From Oreocharis arfaki (lineage: Eukaryota > Chordata > Aves > Passeriformes > Paramythiidae), in assembly GCA_013398015.1 (NCBI GenBank), contig VZRR01012431.1, positions 171,506 through 235,505 of the forward strand: 64,000 nt of DNA, read 5' to 3'. Below, one piece after another: positions 37,901-49,900 of the stretch. How positions within the stretch are numbered: position 1 is the first letter of the stretch; every line of letters begins with the position of its first letter. The notes beneath the pieces were generated by a model, which was given only the letters and a program-made list of their open reading frames with translations, made no database searches and was not told the origin of the DNA. The position numbers and the translations under genes are program-made.

Positions 37901-40900
37901 NNNNNGCTCAGCCCAGCCCAGCCCAGCCCAGCCCAGCCCAGCCCAGCCCCCTCTGCTTCTCTCCCCTGGGCCTCCCCAGGGAATCTGTGCCACGCATGGA
38001 TCACACCTTGTCCCTCTCACAGGCCTCGCTGCACCCTTTGTTTTCTCTGTGGTTTTGGGTTGTAGTGGATTTTGGTGGCAATTGAAAGTCTTCTTTGAAG
38101 GGAGGAGGCAGAGGAGTTGTTTCATTTGCACCGCTTGGTGTTTCCAGTTCATCCTTGGTGTTGCCGAAGAGAAGGGACTGCGTGAAGGAGAATTTCAATG
38201 AGGAAAAGCAGCTGAGAAGGGTTTTGGTCACAGAGAATGTGATGTCACTGTCACAAGGCTGGTTTGTTTTCCAAATTAAGGTGTTCAGCACAGGACTGGC
38301 CTTGGGCTGTGGAAGGAGAAGGGAGGGAAGGGTTGCTCTGTTCTGCACATCCTGCGTTGAGATGCCCATGCAGCACTCGAGGGGATTCCATGGATTTCTC
38401 AGGCTCTTCTCTGCTCTGCCTGGGCCATCTTCCATGTTCTGCTGTGCCCAGCACTGTCCTCCTGTTCCAGGAAAGAATTAAAACCAGGGAGTTCTTCAAG
38501 GCGGGAAGGAGGAAAAGAGGGAAAAACTGAAAAAGTGGAGTGGGCAGGGGAGATGTGACCAAAGCAGGCAGGGAGAGGTGGTTCTCCCGTGGTTCTTCTT
38601 TCCCATTCCCCCTGCAGTCAGCCCTGCACCTGCTGTTCCCAGCCCTGGGTAGCTGCTCTGTAGCTCTGCTGCAATTCTCTCTGCAGACCCCTCTGCTGGA
38701 CCCAGGGCTGGCACCTCCCAGCCCACCCCGAGCATGTCTGGAGGCCCCTGAGCTGTGCCCGGGCTCCACTTTGCCACCTTCTGCCCATCACTGCTGAGCA
38801 GGACACACCTGGGATTGGGATTTTCCAGCTCCATATTCTCTGTCTGCTCTTCTCACATCTTCTACATTTATTTTTTGTGTGTGTGTCTATCTCTTTATTT
38901 TGTTTTTGGTCTGTGTCCCATCCATGGACCAACTGCAGGCACCCCTCACCCACGTAAGTGCTCTCTGCATTTCTTTCACTCTCTCTTTGTGTTTTTAGAG
39001 TGTTCCTCTAACACCCAGAACTTTTAGCTTTTAATTTAGTGCCTTTTTCCTCTCAGGGGCTTTAGGATTGCAGTAACTGGTAGTGTCCATTTCCTAACAA
39101 CACTGACTCTGGAGTAGTCACTGTGCTCTGTGTTAGAACAGAATTAGGGTTAACTCTGTCTGCGCTCTAAAGCATGCAATTGAAATATTTATTGTAGTGA
39201 TGATCTAATAATAATAATAATAAAAATAATAATAGTTAGCTTGTTGACTACAGAGTGGAGTAGTGGAAGACTTCATATTTATGAGTCCATTAAAAACTGT
39301 TCCATTTTAATGATATTGAGATAGTTCAGGGAAATCAATGCAACTAAATTGCAGATCTCGGTTTAGACCAGAGCCAGCCAAAAACTTCAAAATTTTGAAT
39401 ATCTCCACAATTTTGAAAGGACAAAATTGAAGAAAAAAAATTGAATTTTTTTTTCCTCTTTTCACTAATATTTTTTACCACTGGACAGTCTTCCAGCACT
39501 TGTGTAGATTGTGTGATTGAATAAATAAATCTCATAATAAATTTAAAAACAATGGCATGTTCCCCCCCTCCCCAGTGCAGAATGAGTCAGAAATGTGATG
39601 GATCTGTGTAATTGTGAGTGAAACACTGAGATGGCTCCAGAGCTTTGTGCCTTTCCAATCAGAGCTGATCGATGGAGCTAAAAACTCTCTTTATCCCACT
39701 GAGCATTATTCCATTTATCAGTGCATCCTTGTGGGGAGCTGCTGCTATTCCCAAGATTACAAGGATGAGCTCGAAGCAGCTGCTGTCACATTGTTTGAGA
39801 TTCCTGAAGTGAAAAACAAGAGAGGGGTTTTTTTGTGTTTTTATTTTTAACCCAAATTTCGAATCACGCTTGTGCCGTTCCCCCTTAAACATTGCACGGG
39901 GCAAAAGCTTGGGTTTAGTGGAGCAGGAAGGGGAAGGATGGATGGACAGATGGACAGGCAGGATTGCAAATTGCAGTAGTTAGGGACTCACCTGGGAGGC
40001 ATTTCCAGAACATTTGTGCAGTCTGAAATTGTTTGGAGCCTGTTAATTCCGGGAGAAATAATTGCATGAGGGTGATCGTGGTCAGGGTTAGAGGCTGAGG
40101 ACTGGGGCCCTTCTGAATGGGAGATAATCAGCAGCCCCCCAGGGAGAGCAGGGCTGGGGATCCACATCAGTGCTGCAGGAAAAGGGGAAAAGTCCAGCTG
40201 AGAAGAGAGGAAAAAGAACATTAAAAGCTCTGTTGCAGCCCCACCGCCAGACCTGTCTGCCCAGCCTCATGGCCCTCACCTGGGGACAGGTAGGTGGCTT
40301 TGCAGAACGTTCCATCACCTTTGTACTGGAGTCTTTTGCTTTTTTTTCCCTTTTTCTTTAACGTGGCAATGGGCTGTCAGTCACCCTGTGCTCCCCTGCT
40401 GCAGGGCAAGTTCCAGTTCTTCCTCCTTTAACCCATTTTTCATTTACAAATTCATCCTGCTCTTCCAAGCTTTGCAGCTGGGATCATCCTGGGCGCTGTG
40501 TTCTCCTCCAGTTCTCTCTCTGCTCCTTCCCAGAGCCCATCTCGGATCCTGGCTGAGGAAGTGGCACCACAGAAATGCCCTTTTTTTCCCATCTCTGCTG
40601 GAATTCCAGTCACCTGTTTGTGGGCAGAGGCACAAGCAGGAAGAATCTGTGTCCCCTCGAGTGTGATTTGAAGGTCACAGAGATGTTTCAGGAATTTTAC
40701 AGCTCAGATTAACCAAAGCCACTCGTTTTCCTTGCCCTCTTATTTCAAGTTTCTGTCTGAATGTAAAACCTGACACAGTTTTTAATGCCTGCTGGGATAA
40801 GTCTGAAGTCATTTCAATTTATTTAATTTCCCTCAATAAGTAAAAGCAGTTTCTGCCTGTCTTAGAGGGCCTCTCCACGAGGTAATTAGTGATAATTATG

Positions 40901-43900
40901 TATTATCCTGGCACATAATTCTGGGGATTGGGAGAGTATCTGAGTTGACCTGGGTTTGTTATTTTCATTTAAATGCTGCTTTTCTCCATTTCCTTTTCCT
41001 TACAAATCTGAAGCCAAACAAAGGCCTGGGGAGCAGGGGGGGGTTTGAGAGCCCAAAGTGTGTTCAGCCCTGAGTGTGTGTGTGCTGTGTGTGGGGCTGC
41101 TACCAGCACATCTTCGTGTGCAAACCCCCAGGCCAACAAACCAACACTGAAATCACCCCCACCTTCCAAATCTTCTCGTTTCCTGGGTTTTGGCAGCGTT
41201 TTTCAGGAGTCCCCTCCCTTTGCTCACCTTGTTTCTCTTTCTTTAGCCAGTGCTGCTGCCCCCACCTCCCGTGTAGCAGAGAGTGAGTATGGCAGGAGGA
41301 GTTTGCTCCTGTGTGCTCTGCATGATCCTCCTCACCGAGTGTGGTGCACTTCTAACGCCCCTGGCTGTTTTCCTGCTTCCCTGGAGGTTTTTTCCCCCCC
41401 AAATCTCTCTCCCTGGGGCTGCTCTGCAGCTTCCCAAGGTGTGATTTACCCTGCTCGTGTCCCTGCAGCTCTCTGCCTGTTGGAGGCACAGCAGTGAGAG
41501 TTCTTTTGGTTTGAAAGATTTTTGTGGGCACTAACAGAGAAATCCCTCCCAGCTCGTGTCCCTCCCACTGGGCTCTTGCCAGGACTTGTGGAAGCAAAGA
41601 CATTCCTTGTCCTTCTGCCCTGGAGATCCTGGTGTCAGTGCACAGTCTGTGCTCTGGGGACTGCAGGCTTCTCTCCAAACTCATTTATTTCCCAAGGTGC
41701 TCACACCTTTAGGGTTCTTAGACCAATTTTCCTCCTCTCTCTGTGTTCCCTGGTGGTTGCAGGGAGGTGGGAAGGAGCAGGGGGTCAGTTCTCCTCAGGA
41801 ATTGCTCCTAGCGGCCCCCCAAATATTCCATTAATGGGCTGGTCGGAGCCAAAAGGGGGCAAAAATCGGGATTTGGAGCTTCAGAACTCTTCAGGATGAA
41901 GAAAGCCTCAGGGCAGGCTGCCTTCCCTGTCCCCTGGAGGGCCCTGGGGCTGCCAGGACCCCCCTCCCTGCGGGCAAACAGCAGCAGGGCAGGATTTCTG
42001 CAGCCTCTGTGGGTGACGCACCCCTGCCACAGGGGCTCGGTGTCACCCTCACTTCTCTCCTCCTTAAACCTCCTCTCTTCCCCTCCTGTCTCCCCTGGCC
42101 CTGCCTCTCCCCCTGATTCCCGTGGAGTGCCTCACCTTGACAGTGTCCTGTGCAGCCTTCCTGTTCCCATAGCAACCCAGCCTCCCGCTGCATCCCAGAG
42201 CTCAGCGGCGCCCAGTGAGTAACTGGGGACGGCTCCCCTTGCTCTGGAGTGCTGCCTGTGCTGCCAGAGCCCCGGATCCAGGGAGCTCCAGGGCTCTGTG
42301 GCCTTGTTTGGTGTCTGTTAACAGCAGTTTGCTGTGTGAGCACGCTGAGATCCCAGCATGGTGCCACTCTTCCCCCTCTGCCCCTCGCTGAAAAACGGGA
42401 GTAAGAGGTTTAGAAGGTTTAGGGCTGAAAAATGGGAATGAGAGGTTTAGAAGAAGCACAGAGAGGGAGAGAAAGAGGGAAAAAACTCCTGCAAATTATC
42501 AGTTCCAAAACGAATGTTTTCCTTTCCCGTTTCCCGTTTCAGAGTTAAAGCAAAGGCCAAAAGGGATGAAATTTGCAAAAGGGATGTGGATGAAATGATT
42601 TCCTTGCTGCCCTGCCTTGCTCTGTTTGCTTTGAATATAGGGAGGCACAGTTAATATTGAAATTAGGGGTATTGGATGCTGGAAGAACATGCAAATAAGG
42701 AGTAGAATATCCTGCAGGAGAGATCCCAGCTTAGCCCCAGTGCCCTGCTTGCCTTAGAAGAGGTCTCAGACCTCCCAAGAAATCCCAGTCTGAGATGGGA
42801 GCTGGATTCAGACTCCCTTGTTGGTTGGGTGGTCAAGGAAGAAGAAGAAAAACGCTTAGGGAAGGTCTAAGTTAACCTGGTGCATGTGTGTGTTTTGAAT
42901 TTGCAATAATCGAAAGTGTGTTTGTGGGAGTATGAGGTCACTGAGGCGGGTTAGGAATGGTTCATTGCTTCTGAATGGAAAACACTAAAAGCATGGGGTG
43001 TGGGATGATTTGGGGGGTTGGGATGGAGGGAGAGGAGAGTATGGCCAGTCACAGGAATTTATAATTGATTATAATTAATACTGCATTTATAACTGGCATG
43101 TTTCGTGGTCCTACCCGTGGCTTTAAATGTCCTGTATCTGCCAGTGCCCACAACCAGCGTGTTCCTTGTGCAGTAATTTTTATTTATAAATTGCCAAACC
43201 CCAATCCCTGTCGCACTCAAGTGCTGAAGAGACCTTTTAATTCCTGTCAGGCTTGGAGGATGGGCTGGAGAGGACAAAGGGCAGGGTCTGCTAATCATCC
43301 TTTATTCCTGAGGAGGCAGAGGCTCCTTTTGGCTGTTCATGTGTGGGCTGCAGACAGCTTCCCTTGGAGGGAGAGCGTTGGGTTCATGTTTTACAGAACA
43401 TTTTGTTATTTAAAAAAAAAAACCTTTACCCAGAAAAGTTCCTGAGAGCTAATTAATGATTAACATTTTCTACAGTTTTTTGGTGTGAGGGCTGTGTGTG
43501 GAGGAGGAGGAGGCGTGTTGGCTTTTCGAAGGTGAAAGTTTCCCTTTCCACCTGCACTGGAGTTCAGGCTCTGCTCTGAGCAGGAGCAGGGCTGTTATTT
43601 GTGTATTCACTCCATTTATGCAAACAGGGCCCACATTTGTATGCTGGGCTGTGCTGCAGCCTGTGAAAATGTGAAATTCAACAGCAAAGGGCACTGGCAC
43701 GGGGCAGATGCTCCTCTAGCTCTGCATCATTTAATTACTGCTGCTGCTGTGAGTGATCTGTGCTCTCCCCTTGCCTCACCTCGGGGGTTCAGCGAGTGAA
43801 ACCAGGAGCAATTAGGAAATGAGAGCTGCTCTGTGGCACCAGAGGCAGGGACAGAAACCTAATGAGGCTGCAGAGTTTTCTTCACTGGCTTACTGGGGCT

Positions 43901-46900
43901 TGGGCTCGGTGGGATCAGCGGCATGTGGGAGATGTCTGTGGGCATGGAAGAGGTTTGGGAATGTGTCTGCTGGGATTTAACCCTCAGAGCTTGCTCCAGT
44001 AAATAGTTCTGTACCAGTTTGGATATTTTCTTGCAGCTCTCTCCGCCCTGGGACCTGTTTTGTCTTGCAATGGTTGAGCTCACTGGGAAAAGGGGATTTT
44101 TTTTCAGGTTGGACGGGGCTTGGAGCAGCCTGGGATAGTGGAAAGTGCCCCTGCCCAGGACTGGATAATCTTTTAAGGTTCCTTCCAACCCAAAGCATTT
44201 TATTCTATTTCTGCTGCTAATTCTGCCCTTGGTCTTTACCTAAAGCTTCCTCTCATGAGTTCAGGCAGCCTCTCTTGCCTGTTTTGACATCTCAGGTTAT
44301 ATTGAGCTTCCTGGAGTCTGGGAGATGTTTCTTCCTCACCAGAAGACACTGATTTTCCTTCCAGGCAATCTCACAGTAACTCTTAAACCTCCCTCCTTCA
44401 CCGTGCCCGGAGCTCTGTGAGCCTGTGTTTAAAGAGAATGGATTGAGAGCTTGGCTGTAACAAATGGATTTTACATTTTGTGCCATCAGTTTTTTCCCCA
44501 GTAATGGTCTGTCCTTAATCTTGTCAGAGACAAGCACCCAAAAGATTAAGGGTTTAATTCTCTATACATCAAATTAACAGGGAACTACCAGAGCACTGTG
44601 GAGTAGCCTCGTTAAGATGAGACAGAGGCACGAGCATGAGAAATGCGAGTTATGAAGTGATGTGGGAAGGGCAGCAGAGCATGGACTCGGTGCTCTGCTC
44701 CAGGCTGGCAGCTGATTTTTCCCATTCCCTGCCACTCCCCCTGCACTCCTCCATCTCTCCCAGCAGCTGCTGCCTTCCTTGGGCCCTGTTGGTGCTGGGT
44801 TGCCCTGTCCTGGCTGGCAGAGCCCCCTTGCTCACCCCAACCCCTCGGTGTCACTGCCGGGTGGCCCCCACTGACCCCAGTCCAGCCGCAGCTCCTGGAT
44901 GGAAATCTGCCCTTGGCAGTGGTCACCTCAGCAGGTTTCTCTCCTTTGCAGTTGCTGTTGTTGTTGTTTAGGAGCAGATTTGTGCTGCAGAGGGAGGGCA
45001 CACCAGTGTGGGGTGCCAAGGTCTGTCCTCGTTCTGGGCTGGTTTTGACCCTTTCCCCTCCGCTGCCCCGGAATAACAATATTCCCTTTTTCTTCCCAGC
45101 AGTTTTGTGGATTCCTCCAGCAGTCCTGGCACACACTACAGTGATTTTTGTTCCTTTTGTCCTTTGTATGACTAAGCAGTGACGCAGCTGTGCCTAACAC
45201 AAGGCCATAACTCAGTGCTTGCTGTGGTTTAATATTCTTATTTTCCAGGCGGTTTTACTGTCCCCCCAGTGTTTCTGATATATGCTGGCTAATTTAATTT
45301 TGCTCCTATTTTTATTTACTCTGTAATTCTGTTGTGGATTTTTTTCCCTTGCCCATTGTTTACATCAGTTTTTTAATTTTTTTGTATTTTCCATGTGACC
45401 TCCTCCACTTTCCTTTCAACCAAACTCATGTGCGTGCGTATCATGTGAATTTGTCATGTGGCTTGCATGGTGCTGATGATGTCGTCCTCGCTGGTGAACA
45501 GAAGGTAAAATACTTTGTTCTGATTGGTTGCCTAGATTTTTGGGGTGAGGATTCCCCTCTGGGATCTCCAAATTCCAAAAAAAAAAAAAAAAAGTCCTTT
45601 CCCACCGAGCCTTTTTGGAGGAGTTGCTCGTCACTGTCTGCATGGGAAGAACTCGACTTCGGGCTGCTGCATTGAGCTGGAAAAAAACTTGCAGGGAAAA
45701 CAGGAAAAAAAAACCCAAAAAAATCACCTGGCTCAGTCATTTGCTTCTTCACACTCAGGGTCCTGCAAGGAACTGTCCTAGGAAGGTGCTAAAAAACCTC
45801 TGGATTGAATGCCAGAGGTCAAAATCCTTTTGCCTCTCGGGGAACCAACCACAGACTCGAATTTGATAGGAAATTAGGGCTCAGATCCTGGGAGCACCCT
45901 CTCTCCTGTTGCTTTAGCTGCATTTTGACCCTATAAGATACACATTGTATAGAGATATGTGCACACATCCACACTGTACATGTTTAGTAGCCTTCCAAAA
46001 TAATCCTGAATTCTCTGTCTTTGAAATCTGGTTACTGGGAAGCGTGTCACAATTTGACTTAAGAAATAATTTTCTTTTTATTGTGAGTGAAACTTAAGCG
46101 TAGCTAGAATGAGAGCTGTACTGTAGAATACTCTATATAAAATGCTATTGTAAAATAGTCTCTCTCTATAAAATGCTACTATAAAATACTCCATACAAAA
46201 TGCTACATACAAATAGTGTAAAACAGCACACACAGAGTTCCTGGTGGGAGCCAGACCTCACACAATTCACGTCGGAGGTGCTGCTGCGCTTTTCCTGCCG
46301 GAGCCCCTCGTTCCTCCCACGGAGTCTCTGGGAGCCTGGCAAGGGTTGAACCTGAGCTCAGCTCGCAGGAGCTGCTGATCCCCATCAAGTCAAGAAGCAA
46401 ATGATTGACCCTGGCGCTTCCTGGAGATGGAACCAGTCTCCAGCAAAGCGTGGGGTAGTGAAGAACAATTCCTGCAGCGCTGTGATCTTTGCAGCTTCGC
46501 TCTGTGCACAGTCTCGGCGGGGGGAGGGAGGGAAGCTCCTGCTTTTCTGCTGCCCCAGCCACACAAGGAGTGGTGAGAACCAGGGAGCAATTGGCTTTTT
46601 ACAGTCCACGAGTTCTGGAATCACCTTTTTTGTCTGGGACCACCCCCAGGAAAGGATTTAGGCTGGGGTTTGCCAGGAAAACAAAACTAACACCAGTAAC
46701 CTTCCCACATGACTGCATGCACGGAAGAACCCTGTCCCCGGTCTCTTCCCTCTGCTGGAATTCCAGGAGGATGGGAGACTTGGCTGTCTCGTTTCTGCAC
46801 GTTCTGGTTTTGTTCCTTATTTCTGCTGCTGGTGTTTGCTTCCCTCGTGTGCCCCCCTGCCCCCCAGCCTGCTCTTTCTCAGTGTTTTTGCCCCTCGTGG

Positions 46901-49900
46901 AGGCTCTCCCTGGTGTCTGTTCCCAGTCCTGTTTCTGTGGTGCTCAAAGATGGCAGAAATCAGCCCTTTCCTCGTTCCTCTGCTGCAGAAATTGCCACTT
47001 TTCCTCTCTGAGCACAGGGAGGATGCAGGACCATTCCTTGCTGCCAGCTGGGCAAGGGTTTAAGCTCAGTTTAAAGTGCGGATTTTTCATATTCTCTTCT
47101 CCCCCCACCTCAAGTGGCACCCACTCCCGGTGCTTGTGGCACCCTCTGAAAAACATAATAAAAATGAGAACTTCTGAAATCCAACAGCCCAGTGTTAGGG
47201 CAAGGAAGCACTGAATAGAAACAGAAGGGTTGAGAGGATACCAGGAAACATTTCCTGCTTCCCTGCAGCAGGAGATGATTGGTGCTAATGGCTTAGCAGG
47301 GAGTGGATGAAAAATAAATTGGAAATGTAACGGCTCAGAGCACTGCCCTCAGCTCCCCTCCCTCCAGCAGGTTTGGGAAGCCATTCAGGCTTTGGGAGCC
47401 TGGAGAAAAGTCCTTATTTCCTTGATCAGACTCACCCTGGGTTCATCTGGAGCCCAGGGAGGGGATGGCTGAGCTGTCCTGGACTGTGAGCCCTGGCAGG
47501 GGCACTGCAGGGATGGGCTGTCCTGGATTGCCAGCACAGCAAAGGCTGCTGCCTTCCTGTGGGTTAAAGCTGGCTGCTGGTAGGGAAGGCACAGCTTCTC
47601 CACAGGTAAAGCACCTGTTTGGGGACTCTTTTCCTTTGCTGAGTGTCCTGGGGGTGGAGTTTGAGCGTGGCTCAGCCTCAGTCCCTTGGCGTTGTCAGTG
47701 GGAGCTCAAGGTCCTGCACCCCTCCTGCACAGAGAGGATTTTAATCAGATATTTGAGGATTACACAGAGGAAATCTGGGCTCTGTGGAGCTGCTGGCTCT
47801 CACCCAGCCAAGCAGCAGCATCACGTGGGGTCCTTGAAGGATTCCCCTGTTCTAAAGGTTGGGAAAGGCTGTGAGGAGCGTGGGACAGGCCGATTTCTGC
47901 CGCGTGTGAAGGGGAGCTGCCCTGGCATGAGGCACCCCTGCGATGCTGCTTTGCTTTGCAGCCCTGTGCTGCAGGGGGAGTGCATGGCTGAGCATGAGCC
48001 CCTTCTCTAACCTGCTGCTGACCACCTTCTCTCTTCAGCTACTCACATTTTCACTCATTATAGGGTTGCTGATTCTGCTGGACTAAACTTTTCCCACTAA
48101 ACTTCTTCCTCCTCTGTTTGACACACTAACCCAGTTTTAAGTTTTCAGCCCTGTGTCTGGATTGCATCCACCTGCTTGAGATAAATTAAATAAATACGTA
48201 TTTATGGAGAGAAAACTATTCTTTACCAGGGCTTGCACTGCTCCAACTGTTGGTTTTCAGCCCTTAGGAGTGTTCTTTTATTTGAAGAGAAATGTCTCTC
48301 AAAGCAGAAATGAATTCAAACTATTGGGGGAGGAAGGCATGAATCAGGAGTTAGAAATTAGGTAGTTCAAAGTGAAGAAAAGGAAGAAAAGTTTCAGCAG
48401 AGCAGGTAATTAATCTTGGGAATGGCTGTGTCTAAAGTACAGCAGCATCTCTGACATTTAAAATCAAGAATAAGCATCTTTTCAAAGGATGTTCCTATTA
48501 GTGTTGGTGCTCAATCACTGGGAAAAAAATTCCAGCCTGTGTTAGATAAAAGGTCAGATTCTGTAAGTGCAGCGTTCCCTTAGCACTTCAAAATCTCTCT
48601 ACTCATTACTAATGATCTCTGAGATGGGGAGGGGGAAAGGACCAAGGAGGTGCTGGGCTCGTTCTGCCCCTCTGCCACAATCACGGTGAGAATTCAGCAC
48701 TGCTGCTCGGGGGGGCTCCAGGGTCACCCAGAGCTGCAGCCAGGAGTGCCCCTGCCTGTCCTGGGAGCTGCTCTGGGGCACAGGGTGACAGAGCCAGGCG
48801 CTTGCTCCTGGGTTCTGTGGAGTGTTGGTGACTAACCACGACAGTTATTGCAGAATAGCTCCTTCCAGCCAACTCCACAGTCAGAAGCAGGGACTTTGTG
48901 GTGCTGTTTGTCTTTTGGGATTGAGGGGAAAAAATATAATTGTTTGGTTAACCTGATGTGTTCAATAGGCCCAGGTGAGGATGAAGTTCTCCTGTTTATT
49001 TGTGCCTTAAACCAGCCTTGTGTCACCTTTTTTGTCCAATGGACACTGAGAAAGCTGGCCCAGGAATCCACATCTGGGATGTCCAAGGGGTGTGTGGGAG
49101 CCTTGTAATGGGGATAAAGGCAGAGGAAAGGATTTGGAAAAGCAAAATATAACCTGGAAGAAAGGAGTGTTGCCTCTCTACATCTGTCAGAGGAGTTGCT
49201 GTGTTGTGAAACACAAATGTGTGTGTCCCACACTCCCAGAGTGTGATTGATTCCCTTCTTGGAACAGTGCAAGGAAATGGAATGCATCTTAAATCACAGC
49301 CCAGGTCTTCAGTTTTCAGCCCAGGTCTTGCAGTTTTCCCATTGGTATTTCACCAAAAAATTGTGCTCATAGTCCTTTGAAAGGGAGGAGGGAGGGGAAA
49401 GGGCTTCAGATTCCTTCTGAGGATGAACTTTTGAAGGCTGTTGGAAGATGAACCTTCCTCTGGCCACTCAGGACTGCCTGTGCTGCCCATGAGTACCCGG
49501 ACACAAATCCAGGGGGTGTAAATATGGAATCAGACCTTCTGTACTGGGCATTTTTAGCAGAGGTGCAGGGTGGGATTGGGATCCTCCCATGGCCTGGAGG
49601 AACTGAGCAGTTTGGGAGCTGTGGGTTGCAGGGATGGGGCTGGAAATCAGTGTGCCCTGCAGAAGGAAGGGACATTTCCATTTTCTGCTGGTGGCAGGGG
49701 TGCAGTTTGGGAAATGATAGCTTTTTTCTCCTAAAAATGGTTATTCCAGAAGAGTGAAGGGGTCCAAGTGTCTCCAGTTACCCACTGGAGTTCCACCAGT
49801 GCAGGCTGGGTGAGAGGATGTGCTCTGGGCTTCTGCTCAGTGTTTTCACCCTCATGTAAGTGAGTCTCTGGTCCAGCAACTCCAGAACCCCTAAACAAAT

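Noticed and set aside
42413..42415. Alternative AAG micro-exon (TAG-AAG-GTTTAG)
   Set aside because: The donor GTTTAG is poor and the segment lies in an imperfect AGGTTTAGAAGG repeat. The 45502 site is better placed and has better flanks.
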